Shown here: one piece after another, positions 13,165 to 24,800 of the stretch
How the letters are laid out: every line of letters begins with the position of its first letter
Position numbering within the stretch: the first letter of the stretch is position 1
Assembly: GCA_963971225.1 (NCBI GenBank)
Contig: OZ020267.1
Span: forward strand, 66,430,577-66,494,576
DNA: 64,000 bases
Origin: Melieria omissa
Lineage: Eukaryota; Arthropoda; Insecta; Diptera; Ulidiidae
Direction: 5' to 3'
Notes under the pieces: model-generated
The model's input: only the letters and a program-made list of their open reading frames with translations
Databases searched by the model: none
Told to the model about the DNA's origin: nothing
Program-made: the position numbers and the translations under genes

Positions 13165-13942
13165 CAGTGATGTTAACTTTTTTTGAAAAATCCCTACGCG
13201 ACTTGAATAAAATCCCTACTTTTCAAAACGCTGTCCAGCAATTTTCCCTACGAAATTCCCTACACTTATTTTCCAAGTATTTTGTAATATTTAAGGTTTT
13301 TTAATTTTTTGTGAATAAAAGTCGCAAAAGTAAAAACCATAACATTTATTAATTCTTCTTTTAATTCATTTGGAACATGAAAATAACAAAACAAAGTTGT
13401 GCTTTGTACTGAGATACCATTTAAAACATGGAAACATGGAAACAAAACAACATAAAAAATTGTGCTTTGCACTGAGATACCATTTCATCACATTAAAAAA
13501 AATCAGTACAAAAATTACACTAAGACTAATTATTTATGGTCATACAACTCAGTGTATGCCATTTTCTTAAAGTGTTGTTTTTTACATTGAAAATTTACAC
13601 AGGTGATAACTTCGTCTTCGTCTTCGAATTATACAAATTGAAGTAAAATTTTCATGGCTCGATGTGTTCCTTATTTGTTCGAAAATATTCTTTCAGAGTC
13701 TGCAATTAGAATGTAGTAGTGTCGAAACATATTTGGCCAACTTTGACAAATTGGGAAACAACATTTGATCGTTACAATTTTTAGTTTGACTAATTTGACT
13801 CCAAAATTTTCCATAACCAGGGTTGTTTGAAAATTCCCTACATTTAGTGAATTTTAAGAAATCTGTCCTTTTTTCCCTACGCACCCAATTTTCGCTAAAA
13901 TTCCCAACATGTAGGGAATTTTCCCTATAGTTAACATCACTG
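13165..13942. mobile_element. Non-autonomous hAT element with perfect 8-bp duplication
   Basis: Terminal inverted repeats CAGTGATGTTAAC and GTTAACATCACTG bound a 778-bp element. Its 8-bp target duplication TGTCACGG is seen at 13157-13164 and 13943-13950. Multiple subterminal TCCCTAC/GTAGGGA motifs lie near both ends, as hAT transposases usually require. There is a partial internal tandem duplication around 13379-13490. No transposase is encoded. Confidence 0.9.
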
Positions 13943-13989
13943 TGTCACGGACAAAATTACCCTCTGTAAGTAAAAAGTGTCTTGAATAA

Positions 13990-15876
13990 CCCTTGTGTGC
14001 GCACCCAGGTCTGGCCAGACCATATTGAACTTTAGGTCCACTTTTAGTAAGGTTGTAGTAAAGCTATCGGGTTCATATTTCATGATATCCTCAACTGATC
14101 CTTTCTAAGCACAAAAACCAATACATGAACAAAATTTTTACAAAAACAAGGCGAGAATCGTGCAAAACGTATTTATACCCCTTAGTTGAACCCCCTATGG
14201 TCTGGCCAGACCATGGTGTATTTGCATACAAAGTTGCCTGTTATTTTCAGTTTTTTTTGTTTTTTTCGACGTAATTAGTGTCGAAATTGTTTATAAATAT
14301 TTTTTTTCGTTTGTTCCTTATTCAGTCCTCTACGAAGCATAGGGCTGTAACTAGGTTTTTCCATCTGACCCGATTTGAAGCACTTTTTTCGTGCCATCTC
14401 GTTAAAAGTGACATGAGTTAGCTAGCGCAAAATGTACCTGGTACAAATGGTTTTCACTCGCCTTGGCTTTTATTTTCTTTTAGGTTAGTAAATTATAATT
14501 TTTGGTAGAAAAGAATGTCTGAACACATTCAAAATTAATATTTATCCATTGTATTCGCGGTTATATTTGTGTCTTTGGTGTCAATTCAATTACATTTCTG
14601 AAGCGAAGGAAGTATTTGTGCTCTTTTCGTGTCTGATTTTAATCAATTGGATTGTATGGTTTCTGTGACAGAGATTAAAGGAAGCAAATGCTATTTCGAG
14701 GATAAGGTGTAAATTATTTTTGAACTTCAACGCTGGAATAACATCAGAGAGGACGATTTTTCTAAAAAAAAATAGTTTAAGCAGTAGCGAAAACCAATGC
14801 TTTAGAGCAACAGAATTAAGATATTTAATTATTTATTTATTCTAAGTCATTCATTAAATAGTTTTAATAAGCTTAACTTAAATGTTGAATACTTATCACT
14901 AAAGTTTTACTCGAAAGCATACAAGTTGCACAGGCGAATAATTCTGGCAATTGGCACATTGAATGAATACGTAGTTCTGTGGGATAATTGAATGAACAAC
15001 CTACACTTTTTAAAATTTTATGGAGGATTCGTTTGTTGCTGGAGGTAGTAATAACGGAGCTGCAAATTATCTTTTGTGCCCTGAAAAATACGATGCTTCG
15101 CTACTGATGAAAAATAAAATATGATAATTCAACGTGGAGATCGCGATGACGATATCCGACCAGTTTAGCATGAATAATAACATGTTGAGCATGTTATGCT
15201 TGAACGGAAGGTTTTTTTAGATAGATGGAACTAAGTGGTCAATAGAAGATATTTTGTCTTATTGACAGCCAATAGTTCGCAGTGTTCTGTATTAGTCAGC
15301 TACCTTTTCGACTTCAAAGCATAATTGTCAATAGTGAAAGGAATCCAGAAATATAAATGTGTTAGATATATCAAAACACGATATGTATATGTCCAATATA
15401 AAATCTCAATGTGTTTGAGTCATTATACTGCATTATTTCCTTGCAACCACTGCATTGGTGAAGCAGTTGCGGCAAATCCATAACAACGTATTTTACGTTT
15501 TTAACTTTTTTTTCTTACTATCTATACTATATATTATATACTATACTATTTAATTTCAAAATTTATTTATTGAAGTTGAAATTCGCTGTGTATTTTATAA
15601 ATCAAGCATAATTTTACCTTTTTACCTAAATAAAAAGTAAACAAGCAACAGAAATTATTGTATTCACATTTTCTTGTTTTTTTTGACAGGCCTACACACA
15701 CATACATACGCACACAAACACTCACACATACTAAGATATATATAAACTCATCAACAAAAATATAAAAAAAATATATTAACTAGCACAATCCTCGAATATC
15801 CTCTTTTTTGCACCATGGTCTGGCCAGACCATGGGGGGTTCAAGTATGAGGTTTTAAGTGGGTGCGCACACAAGAG
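13990..15876. mobile_element. piggyBac-like non-autonomous element with palindromic subterminal sites
   Basis: The element runs from CCCTTGTGTGCGCACCC to GGGTGCGCACACAAGAG, 17-bp inverted repeats with one mismatch. It is flanked by ATAA at 13986-13989 and 15877-15880, inside the 35-bp array. The perfect palindrome GGTCTGGCCAGACC occurs three times: 14008-14021, 14199-14212 and 15817-15830. These are likely protein-binding sites. The CCC/GGG ends and 4-bp duplication suggest piggyBac, although the usual site is TTAA. No transposase frame is visible. Confidence 0.65.
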
Positions 15877-16202
15877 ATAACATTACCCTCTCATGTGTCA
15901 TGGATAAATTACCTTCTGTTGCTAAAAAGTGTCTTGGATAACATTACCCAGTATTGCTAAAAAGTGTCTTGGATAAAAATACCCTGTATTGCTAAAAAGT
16001 GTCTTTGATAACATTACCCAGTATTGCGAAAAAGTGTCTTGGATAAAAATACCCTGTGTTGCTAAAAAGTGTCTTGGATAAAACTACCTTCTGTTGCTAA
16101 AAAGTGTCTTGGCTAACATTACCCTGTGTTGCTAAAAAGTGTCATAGATAAAATTACCCTGTGTTCCTGCAAAGTGTCATGGATGAAATTACCCTGTGTT
16201 TA

Positions 16203-18040
16203 GGTTTGCACATTTGCTTACACTTGCTTGGTTTCTCTCCAGTAACGTACGTCAAAATATGCCTTCGCGTTTTTAGTACATTCCCATTTTTAAAAATCCC
16301 TTACTCCGCAGAGTTCTAAGTGAAAGTACAGATGGCGTTGTAAGCACATACGAAAACGACAGCAACCCTAAAAGCATGCAGCATGCATCGCAACAAACAT
16401 TTAAAATGAATTTTCAAATTGAACAATTCGCTTGTGGTTACCGTTGATCAATTATGTGTGCCTGGTACATACGTGTGGATTTACTCCGACGGATTTTCAA
16501 AATTGACATGTTTCCCAATGACCCAGGCCCAGTCTGTTTTTGAGAATACTTATTTATTTTGTTTATTTCACCTACCTACAGTCCACTTCTTAGCGCCTGG
16601 TTGACCCAGATTGCAACATTTATTTGTGGCTGTTTTTTCAAGTGAGTTTGATGGGTGTCTAGTGTAGCATAGTTATAGGGGTAGTACTGGTGTGAAAAAA
16701 CTGCTGTCGCTGTCGTTTTATAAAGGCGTTGAAACTTTTAAACGTGTGCTCACTGTATCAGCCACACTGACGTTGCATTGTCGTAGATTAGTCAACAATA
16801 GTCGTGAATTGCTGCTCGACTGCGCTGTTCTGCATTACCCGATAGCATCGAAAAATTATTAGAATTAGGTGCACAACGCAACAACGGCCCAAAGACACAA
16901 AAATAACATCAAAACATTAAACAATAACATGCGAAAATATTAAAAAAAAACAAAAATCTTAACACGCATTCATCACGTTAAACGTTGTTTTCACCGCCGC
17001 CAGCCCAACGGAATTTCAATTCATGCAAACTGTAAACCGTAACACTGTGAACAAGGTGTGAAATGGCTACTATCACTGGTTGGTGTTGTTGTTGCAATGT
17101 TTGCAGTCGATTTACGGCAAATGCAAGATTAGCCGCTGTTGATTATTCGACACAATTTCGCTATTAGAAAAAGTAACGCAACACCGCTGGCGATGTATGT
17201 TCAGATATGAGGAGCGTCCAAGTAGGAAGCTATGTTCGATGCGCTACTACCGGCACTGTTTACAAGCGAACATCAAAATGAAAATTGCAATAGAGTGTGG
17301 TTGTTGCTGTTTTAAGATTTCAGGTTTGTAATTGAAACGAAAAATCATAACAACTATGCAAATGTGTGTGCGTGTGCATGTTTGTATAAACATACATATG
17401 TACAAGTCATTGTATATAGGTGCTTAAGTGCACTTGAATTCAATTTCTGCTTTGAAATCTTCATTCAGCTGCAATGCAATGCTGGTGGCACAAAAATAAC
17501 TGACATCTGAGAACTAAACTGAGCTAAACTTTGCAGCAGCAGTTGACATTTCATCATCATTGCAATTGCAGTCACTATGTTGCTATTGCCAGTATAAATG
17601 CTTGTATGTGTTGTGTGACTATTGAGACGACAATGAACACCAAGTTGAGAATTGACAGACAACTAGTTGACCTCTATCGAGGTTGCACTATGCTTAGGAA
17701 GGAAGAAAGTAAGTTGTGTGCTTACGTTGTAGGGCGATTCTGCTGCTGCTTTTCTCAAAAGCAGTTAGTACTCAGCTGTATTGATTTCTTGGAACAGAAC
17801 CGATACATATCGCACATTATTGGTTGCTCGAATCATCTAATCAATGATCACAAATGCATCTTAATGCCTACAAATTCAACCAACTCGCATATAGTGAAAA
17901 CAGTCACAGCTTTTGTGAGATCCCATAATTCTGTCATATGAAATGCGCAATTACTATATTTGTTTATTAACTAAGTCTAATCAAATTACAAACTTTGAGG
18001 AAATGAGGGGTGGAAAATCAAAGAAATTCGAAAAATATAT
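16203..18040. other. Intergenic DNA before the synthetase cluster
   Basis: No gene is recognised. The longest frame, 17531-17941 (+, 136 codons), is rich in Cys, His and Asn and matches no family I know, so I treat it as chance. A TATAAAGG-like word lies near 16719 without further support. Confidence 0.45.
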
Positions 18041-18044
18041 TTAA

Positions 18045-18293
18045 CACGTTCACGCCGGCGCGGGCTACCGGTGGACCGCGTATCGCCGGTGGCCCGCACT
18101 AGATTGTCAAATCGGGCGACCCGTATCGCCGGTGATACGCATTCGATTGTACTATTAGACGCTGAAAATTAAAATAATGAAAATTGAACGTATTTTCATT
18201 AAAAACATTTAATGAAATCCAGATGAAGCACGGCATTAATTTCAGCGCCGCCTCACAGCAAAAACAATGAAAATCGGCCCCGGCGTGAACGTG
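18045..18293. mobile_element. GC-rich TTAA-flanked MITE
   Basis: A 249-bp element has inverted repeats CACGTTCACGCCGG and CCGGCGTGAACGTG, and TTAA at 18041-18044 and 18294-18297. The left part contains repeated CGTATCGCCGGTG-type words, which stand out as GC-rich in AT-rich surroundings. The TTAA duplication suggests a piggyBac-type transposase supplied in trans. Confidence 0.85.
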
Positions 18294-18596
18294 TTAAAGA
18301 TACTTGCAATTAGCTAACATGCTGCAAAATCAGTCAATTCACGATGTTGTATAAAAATTTCAAAGCAGGGAATTGGATCTCTAAAATGCAGGGATCGAAG
18401 GCCAAATTAATACTATCACCATTTTATTCTATAACATTTTTATTACATTCGAAAGCGGAAGTCTGGCTGCATCTGATAACAAACTGGTACGCTTAGTTCG
18501 CTGACCGACTAACACACCGCAATGGATGTCAAATTTGTCATAAAAAGTGTTTTTTTTGTCATACAAGTGTTAGCCAAACGCAAACCATCCGACTGT

Positions 18597-18686
18597 CTTA
18601 TCTGACGGGCATAGCGAGCCTTTACTGAGCTCCGTTCACAGCAGTCGTACGTATAAAGGTTATTCAACTCGAGACGAACTTCAGTC
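18597..18686 (+). promoter_or_regulatory. Core promoter of synthetase gene A: GATA site, TATA box, initiator
   Basis: CTTATCT (a GATA site on the other strand) lies at 18597-18603. TATAAAG lies at 18652-18658, and an initiator-like TCAGTC at 18681-18686. The TATA start is 31 bp before the initiator A (18683), ideal spacing for an insect promoter. The block around the GATA site and the initiator is conserved in front of gene B. Confidence 0.7.
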
Positions 18687-18743
18687 GCTGCGCTGCGGTC
18701 CCACGATTTGCACGCCTTGAAAGCTCGTTGCTAAGACGCGAAA

Positions 18744-20935
18744 ATGCCCCAACTCGATTTCCAGGTGGAGACATTCTACGATGCCGCGAGTAAAGTGTGG
18801 AGTGGCGGAAACCTTCGGCATTACTACGACGACAACGTGTCCATTGGTCGTTTGTTGTACAAGGAAATGCGCCGTCGTCCGCACAAAGTTTGTCAAGTAA
18901 GTGATTCGGCTGGCCAGATGATTCGGACGATTCGGAACATTGAAATCCTCGATTCGCTCTCAGATTTCCGACACGGAGCAGCTCAGCCTAACCAACGAAG
19001 AGGCGCTGCAGCAGGCCGTTAGTTTGGCGCAATACTTTCGCGATCAGGGCATCACGCAGCAGGATGTGGTCGGTTTGGCTGCACGCAACAGCAGCTACGT
19101 GATGGCCGTCGTGCTGGCGTGCTTCTTCAACGGCACCGCTTTTCACGCTGTCAACCCATTCCGCGATGCAGGTCGGCTACTGTCATTACCCTTGAATTAA
19201 TTAAGAAATATTATTTTAAATTGCTTTGTAGCCACCACAAAACAGCTGTTTGGCATTACCAAACCAAAGTTGATCTTCTTCGATGGACAAGATTATGAGA
19301 AGATACGAAACACCACCAACGAGTTAGCAACGCGCTTGTTCACGCTTCAAAATCATCTGCCGGAAGTGCCGTCTGTGTTGGACTTGATAGCGTCAGCAGC
19401 CAATGAAGAACACTTTGAGTAAGGGAAAGAATTCATATGTTCCAGAATAGAAAGGATTATGTTGTGTTAGGAAACTTACTTCGTGAAACTTTTAGAGATC
19501 CATGTTTGAAGTCTTTAGATCTATTCCTATCCTTAAACTTGTGTAATCTGTAAGAAACACTACAGACTCGTATTAGACCGAGTTCAGCACTTGTTTTACA
19601 GATTCCAATATTCTGGATGATGTAAATGATTGGCTGCTCTGGATAGAAAAAGTACTACAAATGAGCTGTCATTGCAACTAATTATAAGCTCTGAGCATTG
19701 AAAACAAAACAGCTACTACACACTGATTTATACGTTAATCGATTTAAAACACCGATTAAAATGTTTTCATTTTTACAGACCATCTGAGTTGGAGCATGGA
19801 GCCGCTCAGACGTTGGCAATATTGTGTTCTTCGGGCACCACCGGTCTACCAAAAGCCGTCACCATTTCAAACAACAAAAGAATATTGGACATGGCAAAGT
19901 GAGCGTTCCTAACAACTTCCTAACCAATTAAATTCTAAATTCCTACTCACGGGTCCTCTGTATCCTATTACGGACAGATTTCTCACCGACACCGATGTGC
20001 TCTTCGTAAGCAGTATGATGGACTGGTATTCGGGTCTTCTGATGCTGCTCTCGGCCATTATGTGCGGGGCAACGCGTATCATCTCCGACCAGCCCTTCAC
20101 GCCCAAATATTTTCTAGAAGTTGTCCACAAATACAGGGTTAGTTTTGTCATACAAACGCCGCCTCAGATAGCCATGTTACTGAACTGCCCGACAATGAGC
20201 GCTGACAAGCTTCGGGATATGCGTTACTTCATTATTGGGGGCGGCAAGTGCCCAATACGTACTCAGCAGCGCTTGCAGTCGTTGTTAATCCACGGACGCG
20301 TAGTCTTTGCCTACAGCTTTACGGAGTTTGGCCGCATTGCTACAGTAAATTACAACTTTGCCGGAAAGCCGAACGCCGAGGGACGTGTATTGCCCGGCTA
20401 CAAGTTTAAAATTATCTCTGCCCAGGGTGACAGTTTGGGACCCGGCGAGATGGGTGAGATTTGCTGTTGGCATGGAGAGCGTTGGTTGGGATACTACGGC
20501 AATGCGGCAGCCAGTCTGGCTCTTCTCGACGACGAGGGCTGGTTTCATTCGGGCGATCTGGGCTACTTCGATACCGACCACTATCTGTATGTGGTGGATC
20601 GCAAGAAGGACATGCTGAAATATCAGGGAATGCAGTACTGCCCGAACGAGGTGGAGGAGGTGATTGCGCAGCTGCCCGGTGTGCTGGACATGTGTGTGTT
20701 CGGGGTGTGGAATGAGCTCGAGGGTGATGCGGCAGCAGCGGCTGTCGTAAAAATGGAGGATAGCGCCTTGACGGCAGAGGATGTGGTGAGTTTTGTACGC
20801 GCACACATCGAGGTGAAGTACAAACAATTGAATGCGGGCGCAATGATTGTGAAAGAGTTGCCAAAGCTACCGAATGGCAAGATTAATCGGATGGCGGCCA
20901 AGCGGGAGTACATCCGTGGAAGTGTCTGTAAATAA
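18744..20935 (+). CDS. Synthetase gene A: luciferase-like / 4-coumarate-CoA-ligase-like acyl-CoA synthetase
   Basis: This is an AMP-forming ligase that activates a carboxylic acid with ATP and transfers it to CoA, probably a fatty or aromatic acid; the substrate is unknown. Five exons: 18744-18896, 18964-19171, 19232-19418, 19779-19898, 19978-20935. All junctions are GT-AG and in phase, giving 541 residues, normal for the family. Motifs: P-loop SSGTTGLPK (200-208), YSFTEFG (335-341), GWFHSGDLG with Asp416, DRKKD with Arg431, and LPNGKINR with catalytic Lys524. Oddity: the usual YG of the A5 motif is Y-Ser336. The end GSVCK is not a peroxisomal signal. An AATAAA lies at 21023-21028. It heads a tandem trio and is nearly identical to gene B in parts. 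Confidence 0.93.
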
Positions 20936-21310
20936 GTGGGCTTTTATTGTAGTTCAATTTATAGTTGAAAATATACTTGTGAATATTATATGAGGAGCTT
21001 TGCGTGTTTTAAGTTTTAAGATAATAAATTCGTATAAACCTGCAAATTTAAACAGATAATGGCTAATTAAAATGATTAACCCATATTTGTAAAAAACAGA
21101 CAACACTGTCTAAGACCACTGATAATTTTGTTACCGCACTCTGCCGGCAACAACTTGGCTTAATGTTTCTTCAATTTCTTCAGCCATTCAAACCTGCGCC
21201 TTATCACACATAATTTAAATGACAAAGCTATGAAGTGCGCTGTGGTAGCGCTGTGACGTTGCCCGCCACACCCATGGTAGAAAAATATATATATATTTTT
21301 TTTCATCATG
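20936..21310 (+). repeat. Gene A 3' flank and spacer duplicated in the cluster
   Basis: 20936-21070 is homologous to 25091-25250 after gene B (both contain GTGGGCTTTTATTGTAG and AAGATAATAAATTC). 21109-21275 (starting CTAAGACCACTGATAATTTT) is homologous to 27105-27275 before gene C. Sequence from 21311 matches that from 18404 before gene A (ATTAATACTATCACCATT). The duplicated unit is therefore roughly 2.9 kb, gene plus flanks. Confidence 0.8.
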
Positions 21311-21734
21311 ATTAATACTATCACCATTTAATTTTATAGCATTTTTATTACGTTATTTATTGAGCTTAAAAGCGAATTTTAATTTGAACTTTTGAGATGT
21401 TCAGTGTTCGAATTAAATAATCATAGATGAGAAGCTCAATTAAAATATGAATCAAAAACAGCAATCATTCAAAACAAAAACCTGTACAAAAGTACTCTAT
21501 GTACACGTCTAGCCAAAGTAAACGAAATCATTACAGACATATTTAAGAACAATTAGCAACATGCAACTGTTCCAAACGCTGGAATATCGCGCAAAAATAC
21601 GACTCGTTTATATGTATGACAGCACGTTTATCTCTTGCTCGTTCGCTGGCCGCACAACACACCGCAAGGGATGTCAAGTTTATCGTAAAAAGTGCAATTA
21701 ATTCAAACACTCGTCGATGTAAGTAGCTGACTGT

Positions 21735-21829
21735 CTTATCTGACGGGCATTGGATGCCTTCACTGAGCTCAGTTCACAGCAGCCGTAGGCATCAGTAGCA
21801 ATTTATTATACTCTGGACGCACTTCAGTC
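21735..21829 (+). promoter_or_regulatory. Promoter region of synthetase gene B
   Basis: CTTATCT lies at 21735-21741 within the block CTGTCTTATCTGACGGGC, shared with gene A. The initiator TCAGTC at 21824-21829 and the sequence to the ATG are also conserved. At the place of the gene A TATA box there is only an AT-rich TTTATTATA (about 21802-21810), closer than usual, so the TATA element appears degraded. Confidence 0.6.
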
Positions 21830-21886
21830 GCTGCGCTGCGGTCCCGCGATTTGCACGCCTCAAAAGCTCGTTACTAAGACGCGAAA

Positions 21887-24800
21887 ATGCCCCAATTCAA
21901 TTTTCATGTGGAAACATTCTACGATGCCGCCAGTAAAGTGTGGAGTGGCGGCAAATTTCGGCATTACTACGACGACAACTTGTCCATTGGCCGTTTGTTG
22001 TACGAGGAAATGCGCCGCCGTCCGCACAAAGTTTGTCAAGTAAGTGATTCGGCTGTCCAGAGTGTGGATGATTCGGCGCATTGATTTTCTCGAGTTGCTC
22101 TCAGATTTCCGACACGGAGCAGCTCAGCCTAACCAACGAAGAGGCGCTGCAGCAGGCCGTTAGTTTGGCACAATACTTTCGCGCTCAGGGCATCACGCAG
22201 CAGGATGTGGTCGGTTTGGCAGCACGCAACAGCAGCTACGTTATGGCCGTCGTGCTGGCGTGCTTCTTCAACGGCACCGCTTTTCACGCTGTCAACCCAT
22301 TCCGCGATGCAGGTCGGCTACTGTCATTACCCTTGAATTAATTAAGAAATATTATTTTAAATTGCTTTGTAGCCACCACAAAACAGCTGTTTGGCATTAC
22401 TAAACCAAAGTTGATCTTCTTCGATGGACAAGATTATGAGAAGATACGAAACACCACCAACGAGTTAGCAACGCGCTTGGTCACGCTTCAAAATCATCTG
22501 CCGGAAGTGCCGTCTGTGTTGGACTTGATAGCGTCAGCAGCCAATGAAGAACACTTTGAGTAAGGGAAAGAATTCATATGTTCCAGAATAGAAAGGATTA
22601 TGTTGTGTTAGGATACTTACTTCGTGAAACTTTTAGAGATCCATGTTTAAAGTGTTTAGATGTATTATTTCGTGCAAGTAATTATTTCGCTATCTTTAGA
22701 CTTGTTGTGTAATCTGTAAGAAACACTACAGACTCGTATTAGACCGAGTTCAGCACTTGTTTTACAGATTCCAATATTCTGGATGATGTGAATGATTGTC
22801 TGCTCTGGATAGAATAAGTAAGGGAGAGGGCTGGGTTGTGAACCAGGCTGGGGTGTGAACCATTGCCGTTTTTTCTTTCCCTAATTGACATATCGCCAAT
22901 CTTTCAACTGTCAATTTTGTCTTATGATATGACTCTGCTTTTGTGGTTACACCGAAGTACAAACACATATTGCTTGTGGCAGCAATCGAGTTTGAAAGAC
23001 ATCGTGTTTGAAAATCGACTGCGAAAACTTGTTGGCTTTTTTTTAAAGTGCTATCTTAGTGACTGAGCTTATTGCAAAAAGGTCAGTGTAATACATGTTT
23101 ATTTAGTGTTTTGATTCTATTTTACGATGCAATATTTGTTTATGTCGAATTATGATTGGAAGTGTCGTTTATTTTAAAGTTTCCAAAATGGCATCGTGGT
23201 TGGGCTGTGAACCACTGAGGTGGCTGGGTTATGAACCACCTGTTTTTCGTACTACATTTGTTCTAACACTGTCAAATATGGACGGATATATTAAAATAAA
23301 GTCATTTTATATCATTTAACTCGATTTCGTTGTGTTCACTTGAAGTGAGCCAATACGAGAACACGTTCGTATTTCACATGCAAACATTCCGACACAGATT
23401 AGGATGAAAATTTAAAAAATTGAGCAGTTTCATTCATTGCGATTTTTTGGCCTAAGAGGCGTCATTATAACTTTTTTTCACCTCTTGAGGCTTCCTGATT
23501 AAATAAATTCTCAATGTACTTAAAAATTATGGGTGTTTTCTTCGTATTTTCTGACTTTAATAGGGATTTTCCAGATGGTTCACAACCCAGCCACTTTTTT
23601 GAAAAAGCGAAAAATCACGTTCTTAGAAAATTGGACGTAGAGAGTTAAATTTCAATCAAAACGGTAATCTGTCTTCATAACAAAGTTGCGTTATATATTC
23701 ACCTTTCCAACGGTATCTTCGATTTTTCGATATCTTTATTCTGAGAAAAGTTAGAGCCGAAAAACAAAACCCGGTTCACACCCCAGCCCTCTCCCTTACT
23801 ACAAATGAGCTGTCATTGCAACTAATTATAACCTCTGAGCATTGAAAACAAAACAGCTACTACACACTGATTTATACGTTAATAGATCTAAAACACCGAT
23901 TAAAATGTTTTCATTTTTACAGACCAGCTGAGTTGGAGCATGGAGCCGCTCAGACGTTGGCAATATTGTGTTCCTCGGGCACCACCGGTCTACCAAAAGC
24001 CGTAACCATTTCCAACAACAAACGAATATTCGACTTTGCAAAGTGAGCGTTTCTAACAACTTCCTAATAGGTCTTGTAATGAGTAATGCTCAATTCTAAT
24101 CTCTTACTTACGGTCCCTCTGTATATTACGGACAGCTTTCTCACCGACACCGATGTGCTCTTCGCTAGCAGCACGATGGACTGGTACTCGGGTGTTCTGA
24201 TGCTGCTCTCGGGCATTGTGTACGGGGCAACGCGTATCATATGCAACCAGCCCTTCACGCCCGAATATTTTTTACAAGTCGTCTACAAATACCGTGTTAG
24301 TTTCGTCATACAAGCGCCACCTCAGATGGCCATGTTACTGAACTGCCCGACAATGAGCGCTGACAAGTTGCAGAGTATACGTTACTTCGCTTTTGGGGGC
24401 GGCAAGTGCCCCATAAGCACTCAGCAGCGCATGCAGTCGTTGTTGAAGAACGGACGCGTAGTCTTTGCCTACGGCTTTACGGAGTTTGGCCGCATTGCCA
24501 CTGCAAATTACAACTTTGCCGGGAAGCCGAACGCCGCAGGACGGGTATTGCCCGGCTACAAGTTTAAGATTATCTCTGCCCAGGGTGATAGTTTGGGACC
24601 CGGCGAGATGGGTGAGATTTGCTGTTGGCATGGAGAGCGTTGGTTGGGATACTACGGCAATGCGGCAGCCAGTCTGGCTCTTCTCGACAACGAGGGCTGG
24701 TTTCATTCGGGCGATCTGGGCTACTTCGATACCGACCACTATCTGTATGTGGTGGATCGCAAGAAGGACATGCTAAAATATCAGGGAATGCAGTACTGCC

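Larger units (their letters stand above)
13065..16202 (+). repeat. 35-bp minisatellite array, split by two transposons
   Basis: Tandem units of 35 bp, typically beginning GCTAAAAAGTGTCTTGGATA and ending CATTACCCTGTGTT, lie in three blocks: 13065-13164 (about three units), 13943-13989 (about one) and 15877-16202 (about nine). Clean unit starts at 15921 and 15956 give the period. The blocks are separated by the hAT element at 13165-13942 and the piggyBac-like element at 13990-15876. The array therefore predates both insertions. Confidence 0.85.

Noticed and set aside
17531..17941. A 136-codon open frame on the + strand
   Set aside because: Odd composition, no recognisable motif, no splice or promoter support; most likely chance.
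20285..20827. Long minus-strand frames opposite synthetase exon 5 (also 24335-24739, 29713-29991)
   Set aside because: They are shadows of the well-supported + strand coding sequence, and codon bias keeps them open.
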